Assembly (NCBI RefSeq): GCF_003710915.1
Contig: NZ_RHHR01000009.1
Span: 62,001 to 126,000, forward strand
Length of the DNA: 64,000 bases
Direction of reading: 5' to 3'
DNA from: Brevibacillus invocatus
GTDB lineage: Bacteria; Bacillota; Bacilli; Brevibacillales; Brevibacillaceae
Shown here piece after piece: positions 1 to 10,179 of this stretch (positions are counted from its first letter, which is position 1; every line of letters starts with the position of its first letter). Both the position numbers and the translations under genes were made by a program. Below the pieces are notes generated by a model, which was given only the letters and a program-made list of their open reading frames with translations, ran no database searches and was not told the DNA's origin.

Positions 1-647
1 GGTTCTCCGAGATTCTCCCGGCGATGCGCGGTCATGAGCACCATTTTGTGGTCAGATACATGTTCCAGGACTGGATGCGTGTAATCTTCACGTACGGTCG
101 TTTTCAAGGCATCAATAGCGGTGTTGCCGGTAATGTAGATGGCTTCTTCGGGCTTGTTCTCGCGTCTCAGATTGTCAGCCGCTCCATCCGTTGGGGAGAA
201 GTGCAGATCAGCCATTACGCCAGTCAGCTGACGATTCATCTCCTCCGGAAACGGCGAGTACTTGTCCCATGTCCGCAGTCCCGCCTCTACATGACCAATC
301 GTGACCTGATTGTAAAAAGCAGCCAGACTCGCGACAAAGGTCGTCGACGTATCCCCGTGTACCAGCACGATGTCAGGCTTCACTTCCTTGATCACCGCAT
401 CCAGACTTTGCAAGGCGCGTGTCGTCACATCCACCAAAGTCTGTCTGTCCTTCATGATATTTAAATCATAATCAGGTGTAATCTCAAAAATCTCCAGGAC
501 TTGATCCAGCATCTGACGATGTTGGGCGGTCACGCAAACGACCGACTCAATCTGTTCATTGTATTTGTTCAATTCATGAACCAGCGGAGCCATCTTTATC
601 GCTTCCGGACGTGTGCCGAAAACCGTCATTACTTTACATGTCTTCAT
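1..647 (-). CDS. wecB/mnaA: UDP-N-acetylglucosamine 2-epimerase (partial, C-terminus outside window)
   Basis: The reverse strand encodes 215 residues starting [20 protein letters not shown] and still open at the window edge. The N-terminal FGTRPEAIK motif, [18 protein letters not shown] and [11 protein letters not shown] are hallmarks of the non-hydrolysing epimerase that interconverts UDP-GlcNAc and UDP-ManNAc for wall teichoic acid or other surface polymers in the cytoplasm. The ATG at 647 follows an AGGAGAGGAAAT-type ribosome binding site. It lies 19 bases downstream of upp and is probably cotranscribed with it. About 160-170 C-terminal residues of the usual ~375 are cut off by the window, not by mutation. 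Confidence 0.95.
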   Translation of the reverse strand, partial: MKTCKVMTVFGTRPEAIKMAPLVHELNKYNEQIESVVCVTAQHRQMLDQVLEIFEITPDYDLNIMKDRQTLVDVTTRALQSLDAVIKEVKPDIVLVHGDTSTTFVASLAAFYNQVTIGHVEAGLRTWDKYSPFPEEMNRQLTGVMADLHFSPTDGAADNLRRENKPEEAIYITGNTAIDALKTTVREDYTHPVLEHVSDHKMVLMTAHRRENLGE

Positions 648-666
648 CGGATTTCCTCTCCTACTG

Positions 667-1296
667 CTACTTTGTGCCGTACAAGCGATCTCCTGCATCC
701 CCCAAGCCAGGAACGATATAACCGTGGTCGTTCAGTTGCTCATCTATGGCTGCTACGTAAATATCTACTTCCGGGTGCTCTTCCTGCACCATTTTAATGC
801 CTTCCGGTGCGGCAATCAGACACATCAGCTTCAGGTTTTTCGCACCGCGGTTCTTCAGTGCGGTAATCGCTGCTACAGCTGATCCTCCTGTGGCCAGCAT
901 TGGATCGATCACGATCAGTTCACGTTCCGCCACGTCAGATGGCAGTTTGACGTAATACTCAACAGGCTGCAGCGTCTCTGGATCACGGTAAAGGCCTACA
1001 TGGCCTACCTTCGCTGCCGGGATCAGCTTCAAAAGTCCGTCTACCATTCCCAGTCCCGCGCGCAGGATCGGTACCAGCCCTACTTTTTTCCCAGCAATGA
1101 CATTGGACTTGCAAACTGCCACAGGTGTCTCGATCGTCGTCTCTTCCAAGGGCATTTCACGGGTAATTTCATATCCCATCAAAGTAGAAACTTCGTCTAC
1201 CAGCTCTCGAAACTCCTTGGTACCCGTGTTTTTGTCACGAATATACGTCACTTTATGCTGAATTAGGGGGTGGTCAAACACATATACACGGCTCAT
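667..1296 (-). CDS. upp: uracil phosphoribosyltransferase
   Basis: This 209-residue protein matches the normal family length. It converts uracil and PRPP to UMP in pyrimidine salvage. Visible signatures are [16 protein letters not shown] near residue 75, the PRPP-binding loop [15 protein letters not shown] near residue 130, and the C-terminal [10 protein letters not shown] motif. The ATG is preceded by CGGAGGAACGTAC. A good sigma-A promoter lies just upstream and a terminator separates it from glyA, so it starts its own unit with wecB behind it. The glyA-upp order is the same as in B. subtilis. Confidence 0.98.
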   Translation of the reverse strand: MSRVYVFDHPLIQHKVTYIRDKNTGTKEFRELVDEVSTLMGYEITREMPLEETTIETPVAVCKSNVIAGKKVGLVPILRAGLGMVDGLLKLIPAAKVGHVGLYRDPETLQPVEYYVKLPSDVAERELIVIDPMLATGGSAVAAITALKNRGAKNLKLMCLIAAPEGIKMVQEEHPEVDIYVAAIDEQLNDHGYIVPGLGDAGDRLYGTK

Positions 1297-1331
1297 GTAC
1301 GTTCCTCCGTTTTCCTATCAATATCTTTATC

Positions 1332-1360
1332 ATAATAGCGAACGAGCCTGCTGACGTCAA
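1332..1360 (-). promoter_or_regulatory. sigma-A promoter of upp
   Basis: Reverse strand has TTGACG (1355-1360), a 17-base spacer and TATTAT (1332-1337), each 5/6 to consensus. It lies about 35 bases upstream of the upp start codon. Confidence 0.75.
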
Positions 1361-1394
1361 TTTGCCTAATCTTCGTACATTTATGCGCAACGCG

Positions 1395-1428
1395 AAAAAA
1401 AAGACCCGGTTCACATGACAACCGGGCC
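1395..1428 (-). terminator. intrinsic terminator after glyA
   Basis: The reverse strand forms a GGCCCGGTT / AACCGGGTC stem followed by eight or nine T. It ends the rpiB-ywlG-glyA unit. Confidence 0.9.
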
Positions 1429-1443
1429 TTCCTCTACTGCTAT

Positions 1444-2694
1444 TTAGATGCTGAGACCTTCGTACATAGGAAAACGTTGGCACAACGCAGCTACGCGCTG
1501 GCGAGCTTCATCATGCTTTGCAGCGTCTTCCGGATTTTTCAGGGTCAGGGCGATGATCGCTGCCACTTCTTTCATCGCTTCCTCGTCAAAGCCGCGGCTC
1601 GTTACAGCAGGTGTACCCATGCGCACGCCACTCGTTACGAACGGGCTTTCCGAGTCGTATGGAATCGTGTTTTTGTTGGTAGTGATGTTGACTTCATCCA
1701 GTAAATGCTCCGCTACTTTACCAGTCAGACCGATCTTGCTGACATCGATCAGCACGAGGTGATTGTCAGTACCGCCAGATACGAGAGTCAATCCCTCTGC
1801 TTTCAACGCTTCTGCGAAAGCTTGTGCATTCTTTACGATGCGGGCAGCGTAGTCTTTGAAATCAGGCTGCAGCGCTTCGCCAAAGGCAACTGCCTTCGCA
1901 GCGATCACGTGCATCAAAGGACCACCCTGTACGCCTGGGAATACGGATTTGTCGATGCCTTTTGCAAATTCTTCCTTGCACAAGATCAAACCACCGCGAG
2001 GACCGCGCAGGGTTTTGTGTGTAGTGGAAGTGACAAAATGTGCATATGGTACTGGGTTTGGATGCAGGCCTGCAGCTACCAGACCCGCGATGTGCGCCAT
2101 GTCTACCATGAAATAAGCGCCTACTTCATCCGCGATTTCACGGAATTTCGCGAAGTCAATTGTACGTGGATATGCACTCGCACCAGCCACGATCAATTTC
2201 GGTTTATGCTCCAATGCTTTTGCACGTACGTCTTCATAATTGATGCGATGTTCTTCCTGATCTACCCCGTACTCTACGAAGTTGTACAGCGTACCGGAGA
2301 AATTGACCGGGCTACCATGTGTCAAGTGTCCACCGTGGGAGAGGTTCATACCCAGAACGGTATCTCCTGGCTTCAGGATGGTGAAGTAAACGGCCATGTT
2401 TGCTTGCGCGCCGGAATGCGGCTGCACGTTGGCGTGTTCTGCACCGAACAGTTCTTTCACGCGATCGCGGGCAATGTTTTCAGCAATGTCCACGTATTCG
2501 CATCCACCGTAGTAGCGACGGCCTGGATAGCCTTCCGCATACTTGTTAGTCAGCACAGTGCCCATTGCTTCCATGACTGCCTCGCTGACAAAGTTTTCAG
2601 ACGCAATCAGCTCGATTTTGTCGCGCTGTCTGCCGAGCTCCAACTGGATAGCCTCCAGAATTTGTGGGTCTTGTTTGCGTAAATGATCTAACAT
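1444..2694 (-). CDS. glyA: serine hydroxymethyltransferase
   Basis: A 416-residue PLP enzyme interconverting serine plus tetrahydrofolate with glycine plus methylene-THF. Clear motifs are [29 protein letters not shown], the PLP-lysine region [15 protein letters not shown] and the HSGAQAN segment. The open frame extends six codons further upstream, but those codons encode the AGGAGGAG ribosome binding site, so the ATG at 2694 is chosen. It follows ywlG by 47 bases and is read in the same operon as rpiB and ywlG. Its own terminator is at 1395-1428. Confidence 0.97.
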   Translation of the reverse strand: MLDHLRKQDPQILEAIQLELGRQRDKIELIASENFVSEAVMEAMGTVLTNKYAEGYPGRRYYGGCEYVDIAENIARDRVKELFGAEHANVQPHSGAQANMAVYFTILKPGDTVLGMNLSHGGHLTHGSPVNFSGTLYNFVEYGVDQEEHRINYEDVRAKALEHKPKLIVAGASAYPRTIDFAKFREIADEVGAYFMVDMAHIAGLVAAGLHPNPVPYAHFVTSTTHKTLRGPRGGLILCKEEFAKGIDKSVFPGVQGGPLMHVIAAKAVAFGEALQPDFKDYAARIVKNAQAFAEALKAEGLTLVSGGTDNHLVLIDVSKIGLTGKVAEHLLDEVNITTNKNTIPYDSESPFVTSGVRMGTPAVTSRGFDEEAMKEVAAIIALTLKNPEDAAKHDEARQRVAALCQRFPMYEGLSI

Positions 2695-2741
2695 CGTAGG
2701 TCTCCTCCTCAAGATAGGCTTGTCCCTTATTGGGTTTGGAA

Positions 2742-3311
2742 TTACGTACAGCTTTGGTCAGATAGTTTGCGATCGTAGACAGCCCGCGCTCCGCCAATCA
2801 GTTTGGGACGCGTCCGTGCTGCTGTGACGTGGGCTTCCCCTACCGTACGCAGTGAGGGGCGAATCGGGACAGCCACATGCTTCATATGCATCCCTATCAA
2901 CGTATCGCCAATGTCCACGCCTGCATGTGCCTGAATATGCTCCACGACTACAGCATCCTCCAGCTGTTGGTACGCATGAGCAGCCATCGAGCCTCCTGCA
3001 GCAGGAACGGGAATGACCGTAACCTCATCCCAGCCGAATCGCTCCATCACTTCGCGCTCCAGCACCAGAGCCCTGTTCAAATGTTCACAACATTGAAAGG
3101 CGACAGCAAATCCCATTCGTTCCTGAACCTCGCGAACGCCACGATAGATCGCAGCAGCCACTTCCTGGCTCCCTGCATTCCCGATCTGCTTGCCTACTAC
3201 CTCGCTCGTGCTGCAGCCCAGGACCAGCAGCTGTCTGGAAGTCAAAGCTGCTTCACGTGCCACTTCGTCCACAATCTCGCTGACTTGTCTTTCAATAGCG
3301 AGCAAGTCCAC
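2742..3311 (-). CDS. ywlG: YwlG / UPF0340 (TIGR01440, DUF436) family protein
   Basis: A 189-residue conserved Firmicute protein of unknown biochemical function. Recognisable features are [12 protein letters not shown], the cysteine pair in [12 protein letters not shown], and the glycine-rich stretch PAAGGSMAA. The start is GTG, touching the TAA of rpiB with GGGAG inside the rpiB tail, so the two are translationally coupled. It sits between rpiB and glyA as in B. subtilis. The family assignment is firm. No function can be read from the sequence. Confidence 0.9.
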   Translation of the reverse strand: MDLLAIERQVSEIVDEVAREAALTSRQLLVLGCSTSEVVGKQIGNAGSQEVAAAIYRGVREVQERMGFAVAFQCCEHLNRALVLEREVMERFGWDEVTVIPVPAAGGSMAAHAYQQLEDAVVVEHIQAHAGVDIGDTLIGMHMKHVAVPIRPSLRTVGEAHVTAARTRPKLIGGARAVYDRKLSDQSCT

Positions 3312-3767
3312 TTACTTCACTCCCAATTGATTCGCTTCGATTTGGGTGATCTTTTCTACGCGGCGCTCATGACGTCCGCCCTGAAATTCGGTTTCCAGCC
3401 AAATTTTCACGATATCCAATGCCAAGCCTGGGCCAATAACCCGCTCACCCATAGCCAGCACATTGGTGTTGTTGTGCTCTCTGGTCGCTCTCGCTGAAAA
3501 GGTGTCGTGCACCAGAGCACAGCGAATACCCGGAACTTTGTTGGCGGCAATCGACATGCCGATCCCCGTCCCGCAAATCAGGATTCCCCGGTCAAACTCA
3601 CCTGCGGCTACTTTTTGCGCTACAGGCAAAGCATAGTCGGGATAATCCACCGAGTCTTCACATGAGCAGCCAAAGTCTTCTGTCTCGATGTTCATGGAAG
3701 ATAGCCAGTTCCTGATTTCTTCCTTCAGCTTATATCCACCATGATCAGCAGCAATTGCTACTTTCAT
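3312..3767 (-). CDS. rpiB: ribose 5-phosphate isomerase B
   Basis: A 151-residue cytosolic isomerase of the RpiB/LacAB family interconverting ribose 5-phosphate and ribulose 5-phosphate. The N-terminal MKVAIAADHGGYKLK, the GTGIGMSIAANKVPG anion loop and the catalytic cysteine in GILICGTG are all present. Its length is typical. The stop codon abuts the GTG of ywlG. It is ywlF by position (ywlE-ywlF-ywlG-glyA). Confidence 0.96.
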   Translation of the reverse strand: MKVAIAADHGGYKLKEEIRNWLSSMNIETEDFGCSCEDSVDYPDYALPVAQKVAAGEFDRGILICGTGIGMSIAANKVPGIRCALVHDTFSARATREHNNTNVLAMGERVIGPGLALDIVKIWLETEFQGGRHERRVEKITQIEANQLGVK

Positions 3768-3823
3768 CCGTCATCCCCCGCTTGTTTCATGATCTCAACC
3801 ATTATACATCATTTTCCGACAAG

Positions 3824-3863
3824 TAAAAAGTGAACATTTATCCCTGTTCATCAATAAATGTTC
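3824..3863 (-). terminator. probable terminator after ywlE
   Basis: A perfect 10-base inverted repeat, GAACATTTAT / ATAAATGTTC, is followed on the reverse strand by ACTTTTTACTT. The stem is AT-rich and the T-run short, so strength is uncertain. Confidence 0.55.
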
Positions 3864-3914
3864 GTACTCTCATGAAAAACAAGGCTCTGGATTGGAACCA
3901 GAACCTGCAAATCT

Positions 3915-4376
3915 TTATGATTCACGAAAACGCTTTTGAACGAACACCTCTAAAAGCATGTCCAGTGACTCCTCGATCTCAGCCGCACATCTGCGGTAGT
4001 CTTCCAAGGCGCCGCCAAAAGGATCCGCAATATCGCCGTAGCCTTCCACGCCGACAAACTCACGCAAGGTGAAAACCTTGTCCTTGACCGCAGGAAAATA
4101 GTCCAAGATCGCTTGCTTATGGCTATTTGTCATCGTCAGAATCACATCTGACCACTCTATCAGCTCTTCACTCAAACGGGTAGACTTGTGGTCGTGTTCG
4201 ATCCCCCGCTCCTTCATCACCTGGATGGCGTGTACAGAAGCAGGCTGGCCATCATAGGCAGCGACTCCTGCCGAGCGAATTTCATATCCTTGCCCTTGCG
4301 TCTTGGCCCGGAACAACGCTTCCGCCATTGGACTGCGGCAGGTATTTCCGGTACAGACAAACACGATTCGTTTCAC
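3915..4376 (-). CDS. ywlE: low-molecular-weight phosphatase, probably protein-arginine phosphatase YwlE
   Basis: A 153-residue LMW phosphatase. The N-terminal P-loop is CTGNTCRS (Cys8, Arg14) and the general-acid aspartate sits in IADPFGG near residue 117. The threonine at the CTGNT position (Thr12) is the one that favours phospho-arginine over phospho-tyrosine in B. subtilis YwlE, which reverses McsB marks in the ClpC/CtsR stress system. Position between mntP and rpiB also matches ywlE. Arginine specificity is an inference from that residue and from synteny. Confidence 0.9.
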   Translation of the reverse strand: MKRIVFVCTGNTCRSPMAEALFRAKTQGQGYEIRSAGVAAYDGQPASVHAIQVMKERGIEHDHKSTRLSEELIEWSDVILTMTNSHKQAILDYFPAVKDKVFTLREFVGVEGYGDIADPFGGALEDYRRCAAEIEESLDMLLEVFVQKRFRES

Positions 4377-4408
4377 GATCTCGCTCCTCCTATACCCACG
4401 TCATACAG

Positions 4409-4969
4409 CTATAACACAAATTTTAACCCAAAACCAAACAAAATAAGACCACCTATTATTTCGCTATACTCCCCAAGCCATCCTCCCACACTTCTGCCAA
4501 GCAGCAAGCCACAGTACGACATGGCTGTGCCCATCAGACCAAACAAAGAAATGGCCAGTATCTTATTTACTTCCATCAGACCAAAGGATACCCCGACAGT
4601 CAAGGCATCCAGACTGACACTGAAGGCAAACAGCAGCAGGCCAAACCCTGTCGTTCGCAAGACGCTCTTCTGGTCGCCTTTCCCAAATCCGTTCCATAGC
4701 ATATGCGCTCCCAGCAGCATCAGTACACCACCGCCAATCGAAACAGCGATATCTCCGATCAGCTCAGACAAGTAGGCACCAACAGCGATACCGAGAATGG
4801 GCATGACAATATGAAACAAGCCAATCGTTATACTGACTCTCACAATCTCTCGCAAACGAATTCCTACCATGCCAACGCCAATTCCCAGTGAAAAGGCATC
4901 CATACCGAGCGCAAAGGCGATCATAAGCAAGGTCAGGAATTGTCCCCATTGAAACAAGACCAGGTCCAA
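4409..4969 (-). CDS. mntP: manganese efflux pump MntP (YwlD)
   Basis: A 186-residue inner-membrane protein with about six hydrophobic segments. The paired signature FALGMDAFSLGIG (near residue 20) and FAFSVSLDALTVGVSFG (near residue 115) carries the two membrane aspartates typical of the DUF204/MntP family that exports Mn2+. Only 56 bases separate it from ywlC, so there is no room for a yybP-ykoY manganese riboswitch directly in front of it. It may be cotranscribed with ywlC and ywlE. Confidence 0.93.
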   Translation of the reverse strand: MDLVLFQWGQFLTLLMIAFALGMDAFSLGIGVGMVGIRLREIVRVSITIGLFHIVMPILGIAVGAYLSELIGDIAVSIGGGVLMLLGAHMLWNGFGKGDQKSVLRTTGFGLLLFAFSVSLDALTVGVSFGLMEVNKILAISLFGLMGTAMSYCGLLLGRSVGGWLGEYSEIIGGLILFGFGLKFVL

Positions 4970-5025
4970 TTTGCCTCCCCCTCCTGTCCTTTCACCTTAT
5001 GCGGACAAGAAGGAGTTTAGACGCT

Positions 5026-6117
5026 TTATACTGACAAGACCCGGCCACCTGCAGCCTTTTCCAGACGATTCATTACGGCCATCCCCAATCCTTCACGGGA
5101 AAATGTCTCAGAGACGATATACTGGACCTTTTCTTCATCAAACTGCCGAAGTGCCGCGTAGAGCTGCTGAGCCACCTCGTCCAGTCGAGCGGTAGAACCC
5201 ACAGACAGCACCACGTCCGCCTCTGCAAATCCACCCCAAAAATCGGCAGATTCTTCGGTAGCCAATACCCCCGTGCGAAGCCCGTTTCGCTTTGCCTCCC
5301 GCAGCATATCTGCCTGTTGCCTGCGAACTTTGTCGGCCTCACCCGTTACGAGCCACATTTCCCCTTCTGGAGCGTAATGCGTGTACTTCATTCCCGGCGC
5401 TCGCGGTGTCTCTACTGCGCCCACTTCGAAAGACGGGTCCAACTCGACATGTCCGATCACCGCTTCCAGCTCTTCTCGAGTAACGCCACCCGGCCGCAGA
5501 ATAATCGGCGGGTCCACAGTCACATCGATCACCGTGGATTCCACTCCCACACCCGTTGGACCTCCATCCAGCACACCCGCAATCCTTCCGTCCAAATCAG
5601 CCAGTACGTGAGCGGCAGTAGTCGGACTCGGTCTACCCGAGCGATTCGCACTTGGGGCAGCAATCGGCACGTCCGCTTCTTTCAATAAAGCAAGAGCGAT
5701 TTTGTGATCCGGCATCCTCACCCCGACAGAATCCAATCCGGCTGTCACCAGGGAAGCTACCTGATCCGTTTTGGGCAGTATGATCGTCAATGGGCCCGGC
5801 CAGAACGCTTCCATCAAACGATTTCCCTTTTCCGGGATATGTCGCGCTACCGTAGGCAGTTGGTTTCTTTCCCCAATATGCACAATGAGCGGATTATCAC
5901 TCGGTCTGCCTTTTGCTAAAAATATTTTTTCCACAGATTCATCAGACAATGCATTGGCTCCCAGTCCGTAGACAGTCTCTGTCGGAAAGGCTACTACTTC
6001 CCCGCTTCGCAGCAGAGCGGCTGCATCCACAATCTGTGTACAACTCTGTAAGTTTTCCACATTTTTTTCCACATGCTTATCCACAATCCATACCTTTGTA
6101 GCTTGATCCAGCTCCAT
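5026..6117 (-). CDS. ywlC: L-threonylcarbamoyladenylate synthase (Sua5/YwlC)
   Basis: A 363-residue two-domain Sua5-type enzyme forming threonylcarbamoyl-AMP for the t6A37 tRNA modification. The YrdC domain (about residues 30-220) shows FPTETVYGLGANA, KGRPSDNPLIVHI, the SVGVRMPDH segment and SANRSGRPSPT. The C-terminal Sua5 domain (about 240-360) follows the PGMKYTHYAPE linker. AGAGAGGATTTTTTGCA precedes the ATG. It corresponds to B. subtilis ywlC by position. Confidence 0.95.
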   Translation of the reverse strand: MELDQATKVWIVDKHVEKNVENLQSCTQIVDAAALLRSGEVVAFPTETVYGLGANALSDESVEKIFLAKGRPSDNPLIVHIGERNQLPTVARHIPEKGNRLMEAFWPGPLTIILPKTDQVASLVTAGLDSVGVRMPDHKIALALLKEADVPIAAPSANRSGRPSPTTAAHVLADLDGRIAGVLDGGPTGVGVESTVIDVTVDPPIILRPGGVTREELEAVIGHVELDPSFEVGAVETPRAPGMKYTHYAPEGEMWLVTGEADKVRRQQADMLREAKRNGLRTGVLATEESADFWGGFAEADVVLSVGSTARLDEVAQQLYAALRQFDEEKVQYIVSETFSREGLGMAVMNRLEKAAGGRVLSV

Positions 6118-6347
6118 TGCAAAAAATCCTCTCTCTAGCTCGTTTCATAACCATTAGTGACTTTAGTATAGTTGTGCGTGATGAAGTTTTCAACAGCCTG
6201 TGGGTAACTTGTGAATAACTTTTTGGTTACTCGTGGAAAAAGCAAGTGTTTGCAATTTGTTACTTTCTTTTCCCGGCTATATAGTAGTATGTGTAAAGAA
6301 GCTACTCCTTCATTACACGTTTAATAACGAAAGGATCTGATCCTGCC

Positions 6348-7121
6348 ATGACTACGCGCAAATCCGTTGTTTCCGCGCTGTTGAGCACAAGCCTCATTCT
6401 CGGTGCGATTGCAGTACCTGCTTTGGCTGCTCCTCCTGTACAGCCTGCGGCTGCTGGTACCCAACAAGAATCCCGTATCGTATTTACCCCGAAATCCACC
6501 AACATCTCTGCCAAAGAATATGAGGCAAAAATCACAATCCCTATCATTAGCGGTCTGGCAGACAAAGCATTTGAAACCCAGCTAAATGCCGAATTGCAGA
6601 AATTTGCCGCTGAATCGCTCAAGAATACCCAAGCGCAGAGCAAGGCAGATGCGGAACTTGCCAAGAAGGGAGGCTGGGAGTTGCGTCCTCACGCTCTCGA
6701 TATTTCCTATAACGTAATCCACACAGGAAAGCTCCTCTCCTTTGCTGTCACAACCTACACCTATACAGGCGGCGCTCATGGCATGACAAATGTAACCTAT
6801 TACAATATCGCCAATCTGGATAAAGCTCAGAGTCTCCAGCTTTCAGACCTGTTCCAGCCCGGCTTTGACTTCAAATACGTCATCAACAACCTGATCAAGC
6901 AGCAAATCGCGGATGAAGAAAAACGGACTGGCTTCGAGATGTCGTATTGGTTTGAAGGAATTTCCGACAACCAAGCCTTCTCGTTCAAGGATGGAAATCT
7001 CGTCATTCACTTCGGGCAATACGAGATAGCTCCTTATGCAGTGGGCATGCCTTCCTTTACAATCCCTGCCCATCGCTTTCAAAACCTTTTGAAGGCCGAT
7101 ATACGCGACCTGTTGAAATAG
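6348..7121 (+). CDS. secreted DUF4163/DUF3298 (RsiV/PdaC-like) protein
   Basis: A 257-residue plus-strand protein with a clear signal peptide (residues 1-27, ending VPALA-AP). The mature part resembles DUF4163 (YEAKITIPIISGL..., about 50-120) followed by DUF3298 (GGAHGMTNVTYYNI, LFQPGFD, YEIAPYAVGMPSF, about 125-250). This pair is known from the extracytoplasmic part of anti-sigma factor RsiV and the N-terminus of deacetylase PdaC. Here there is neither a catalytic domain nor a cytoplasmic anti-sigma domain. It is inserted, in opposite orientation, where B. subtilis has ywlA/ywlB. The true role is unknown; a wall or lysozyme-binding role is only a guess. Confidence 0.8.
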   Translation: MTTRKSVVSALLSTSLILGAIAVPALAAPPVQPAAAGTQQESRIVFTPKSTNISAKEYEAKITIPIISGLADKAFETQLNAELQKFAAESLKNTQAQSKADAELAKKGGWELRPHALDISYNVIHTGKLLSFAVTTYTYTGGAHGMTNVTYYNIANLDKAQSLQLSDLFQPGFDFKYVINNLIKQQIADEEKRTGFEMSYWFEGISDNQAFSFKDGNLVIHFGQYEIAPYAVGMPSFTIPAHRFQNLLKADIRDLLK

Positions 7122-7190
7122 CTTGTACACAGGTTTCCTAGACAAACTTCTTTCTTGGATGCACTACCTCGATCGTTGTTTCCAAAAAGA

Positions 7191-7214
7191 AAAAGACACG
7201 GACACGTGTCTTTT
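7191..7214. terminator. bidirectional terminator between the DUF3298 gene and spoIIR
   Basis: AAAAGACACG / CGTGTCTTTT forms a 10-bp stem with a GACA loop. T-runs on both strands serve the two converging genes. Confidence 0.85.
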
Positions 7215-7221
7215 CATCCCT

Positions 7222-7983
7222 TTACGAAAACAGACTCTCCAGCTTTTCCCACAAAAAGAACTTTACCTGCACTTCGGGTTGTGGAGGAGCCGTTGGCACT
7301 TCGGAAGCCTTGGCTGTCTCGGGCTGTTCCTCCACGAATTCAGCTTCGTCATCGGTCACATCACCAGCTACCGCATCTGATCTGTACAAAGCCGTTCTAA
7401 GCTGACGTTCATTCTGCCAATCTTCCCTGTAGGTGTGGATGCTGCTTCTTTTGGGTTCTTCTGGCGTCGAAACAGTCGGCGCCATTTCCGCGGCATCCGC
7501 GTTGGACATATCGATAAAGCAGAGTGGCGGAAACAGAACACACCACCAGTTTTGCCCTTGCGCTTCTCCAATCGAGACTCGCAATGCCTGATACTCCCCA
7601 GCCGGATAGACGTAAGAGCCGTACATTTTCGTCGGGAATGGCACCTGTCCAAAATCAACGACTGCCTCGTACGCAAATCCCCGCTCACGCATCGTTTGAT
7701 CTACGACCTGCTGCAGTTCAGGCAGGCGAGCTGCGACGAACTCCTGCGCCTCTTCATACGTCTTGATTTGGTCCGCCCAGCTGTTCATTTTTTCGATCAA
7801 CGCGTCACGTACTTCTCGCTTCAACCATTGGTCCTGTACGGAGTCGCTATTGGCAATAATCCGCAAGCGAATCGATTCTTGAGGGATTGGCCCATTGTCA
7901 AGCACATTGGCCGAGGTAAGCTGTCCCTCCCAGCTCATCATCAACAGGAAAAAACTAAAGCCCAATAATAGCAATCGTTTCAT
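7222..7983 (-). CDS. spoIIR: stage II sporulation protein R
   Basis: A 253-residue secreted signalling protein, made in the forespore, that triggers SpoIIGA-dependent pro-sigma-E cleavage in the mother cell. It has an N-terminal signal peptide (residues 1-25). The conserved core follows: IRLRIIANSDSVQDQWLKREVRD, VDFGQVPFPTKMYGS, YPAGEYQALRVSIGEAQGQNWWCVLFPPLCF. The tail after residue 175 is acidic and poorly conserved, making the protein somewhat longer than B. subtilis SpoIIR. It lies downstream of prmC, as in B. subtilis. Confidence 0.95.
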   Translation of the reverse strand: MKRLLLLGFSFFLLMMSWEGQLTSANVLDNGPIPQESIRLRIIANSDSVQDQWLKREVRDALIEKMNSWADQIKTYEEAQEFVAARLPELQQVVDQTMRERGFAYEAVVDFGQVPFPTKMYGSYVYPAGEYQALRVSIGEAQGQNWWCVLFPPLCFIDMSNADAAEMAPTVSTPEEPKRSSIHTYREDWQNERQLRTALYRSDAVAGDVTDDEAEFVEEQPETAKASEVPTAPPQPEVQVKFFLWEKLESLFS

Positions 7984-8108
7984 ATATATCCGTCTCCCTT
8001 TACCGTTCTGTCTCTATAGCCACAGTATGGGGAAAAACGGACGATTTCATACCCGATCGCACGAATCTTTTCACAATTCAAGCAAAAAAACAGGTTGATG
8101 CCGGAAGC

Positions 8109-8999
8109 CTATTTTCTCAGCCCCAGCACAACCCGCTCGATTCCAGCCAAATCAGGGATGACCACCACTTCATCAATCACGCCCGATAGGCGCAGCAAAT
8201 CTGCCACATCCCGCGCTTGATAAATCCCAATCTCAAAAGCGACCAAAGCCTTCTGCTTCAGGATCACAGGCAATGCTTCGCACAGCTGTCTGTAAAAATC
8301 CAAACCATCCTGCCCTCCGTCCAATGCGAGGCGCGGCTCATAGGAACGGACCTCCTCATCCAGCACATCGACATCGGAGCTAGGGATGTACGGAGGATTG
8401 GAGACTAAAATATCGAGTTGTTCCCCGGCCTGAATGAATGGCTGTACAAGATCGCCTTGTAGAAATCGAACCTGTACCCCTAGACGGTCAGCATTTTCCC
8501 GCGCAATCGCTGTGGCATCTGGCGAGATATCCACTGTAGAGATTTGCCAATCCGGTCTTTCACTGGCCAGTGTGATGCAGATAGCCCCGCTCCCGGTCCC
8601 AATATCTGCAACAGTCAACCGCTCACCATCTGTCCAGAGCTTAGCAGCATGCAGGAGTACCTGTTCCACTAAAATCTCTGTCTCCGGCCTCGGAATCAAT
8701 ACACCTGGACGTACGACAAAAGAACGGCCGTAAAATTCCTGTGTCCCAAACATGTACTGCAGTGGCTCATGGTGGACACGTCTCTCGCATAAAGCAGCCA
8801 ACTGTTGGACTGTCTCAGGGGAAATCGGATCGGTCATCGACGTGAGAAATCGCGTACGATCCCATTTCAGACAGTATCGGATCATCAGCTCGGCTTCAAA
8901 AACCGGATCTTTCACACCGTGCTCGCGTAAAAAGGAAGAAGCCCGTGTCAGGGCTTCCCGTAACGTCGACAAATCCGACCAATTAGGCTGTGTGGGCAT
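8109..8999 (-). CDS. prmC: peptide chain release factor N5-glutamine methyltransferase
   Basis: A 296-residue SAM-dependent methyltransferase that modifies the GGQ glutamine of release factors. The SAM motif [16 protein letters not shown] and the catalytic [10 protein letters not shown] are clear. An N-terminal helical substrate-docking domain occupies about residues 1-85. Its start overlaps the end of prfA by 17 bases, so the modifying enzyme is coupled to its substrate gene, the usual arrangement. Confidence 0.96.
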   Translation of the reverse strand: MPTQPNWSDLSTLREALTRASSFLREHGVKDPVFEAELMIRYCLKWDRTRFLTSMTDPISPETVQQLAALCERRVHHEPLQYMFGTQEFYGRSFVVRPGVLIPRPETEILVEQVLLHAAKLWTDGERLTVADIGTGSGAICITLASERPDWQISTVDISPDATAIARENADRLGVQVRFLQGDLVQPFIQAGEQLDILVSNPPYIPSSDVDVLDEEVRSYEPRLALDGGQDGLDFYRQLCEALPVILKQKALVAFEIGIYQARDVADLLRLSGVIDEVVVIPDLAGIERVVLGLRK

Positions 9000-10059
9000 G
9001 GCTTTTCAACAGCTCCGTCTGTTCGTGCATGATCAGGTTGTCGATCACTTCGTCCAACTCGCCTTCCAATACTGACTCCAGTCGATGGAGGGTCAAGCCG
9101 ATCCGATGATCCGTCACACGGCTTTGTGGATAATTGTACGTACGAATCCGTTCGCTGCGGTCACCTGTACCTACCAGGCTTTTACGAGTTGCATCTGCCT
9201 CCGCATTTTGCTGCTGCATGTAAAAGTCATACAGACGAGCACGCAGTACGCGCAATGCCTTATCCTTGTTGGAATGCTGTGATTTCTCATCCTGGCAGGA
9301 AACCATAATGCCTGTAGGAATATGGGTCACACGAACGGCTGATTTTGTGGTGTTTACGCTCTGACCACCCGCTCCACTGGAACAGAAGGTATCGATACGA
9401 ATATCTTTTTCGTTAATTTCTACTTCCACGTCTTCTGCTTCTGGCAATACGAGAACCGTTGCCGTGGAGGTATGAATACGTCCGCCCGATTCCGTAGCCG
9501 GAATACGTTGTACACGGTGTGCACCACTTTCGAACTTCAGCTTGCTGTAAGCTCCTCGACCACTGATCGAAAAGACGATTTCCTTATAACCACCGATGTC
9601 TGTCGGACTAGCCTCCAAAATCTCCAGCTTGAACCCATTGCGCTCGGCAAAACGTGTATACATACGGAACAGTACCGCTGCAAACAAAGCCGCTTCATCG
9701 CCGCCTGCTGCACCGCGCACTTCCATAATAACGTTCTTTTCATCGTTCGGATCTTTTGGCAGAAGCAGGATTTTCAGGCGATCTTCCAGCTGTTCCTTAC
9801 GCACCGTCAGCTCGGAAATCTCCAGCTTCACCATTTCACGCATTTCATCGTCCAGTTTGTCTTCCAGCATGATCTTGGCATCGTCCATCTGGGACACAAC
9901 TGATTTATATTCACGGTAAGCCGTCACTGTTTCTTCCAGGGAAGACTGCTCCTTGGACAGCTCACGCAAGCGCTTTGTATCGCTGATGACGTCGGGGTCA
10001 CACAGGAGATCGGTTACTTCTTCAAAACGCTCTTCAACTGCAGATAAGCGCGTAAACAC
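8983..10059 (-). CDS. prfA: peptide chain release factor 1
   Basis: A 358-residue class I release factor for UAA/UAG stops. The GGQ loop ([22 protein letters not shown]), [14 protein letters not shown], and [14 protein letters not shown] are intact. Translation starts at GTG behind GGGGTGAAG. It heads the prfA-prmC pair and follows the YhcN-like gene after a 163-base gap containing that gene's terminator. Confidence 0.97.
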   Translation of the reverse strand: MFTRLSAVEERFEEVTDLLCDPDVISDTKRLRELSKEQSSLEETVTAYREYKSVVSQMDDAKIMLEDKLDDEMREMVKLEISELTVRKEQLEDRLKILLLPKDPNDEKNVIMEVRGAAGGDEAALFAAVLFRMYTRFAERNGFKLEILEASPTDIGGYKEIVFSISGRGAYSKLKFESGAHRVQRIPATESGGRIHTSTATVLVLPEAEDVEVEINEKDIRIDTFCSSGAGGQSVNTTKSAVRVTHIPTGIMVSCQDEKSQHSNKDKALRVLRARLYDFYMQQQNAEADATRKSLVGTGDRSERIRTYNYPQSRVTDHRIGLTLHRLESVLEGELDEVIDNLIMHEQTELLKSHAHTA

Positions 10060-10179
10060 TGTACTTCACCCCATCGCAAAGAATACTGAAATACAATCGT
10101 ATCGTAACAGATAAATTATAGGAAGAAAACCGTAATAAGTCAAAGAACAATATTTGCTGGAACGGCATTTGGGGGATGT

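Noticed and set aside
1705-2682. Long plus-strand frame opposite glyA
   Set aside because: It is the antisense shadow of glyA, lacks a ribosome binding site, and its product has no family character; similar long shadows opposite fba/tal, pyrG and icmF were left out for the same reason.
4970-5025. Possible manganese riboswitch before mntP
   Set aside because: Only 56 bases separate ywlC and mntP, too short for a yybP-ykoY element, and no such motif is visible.
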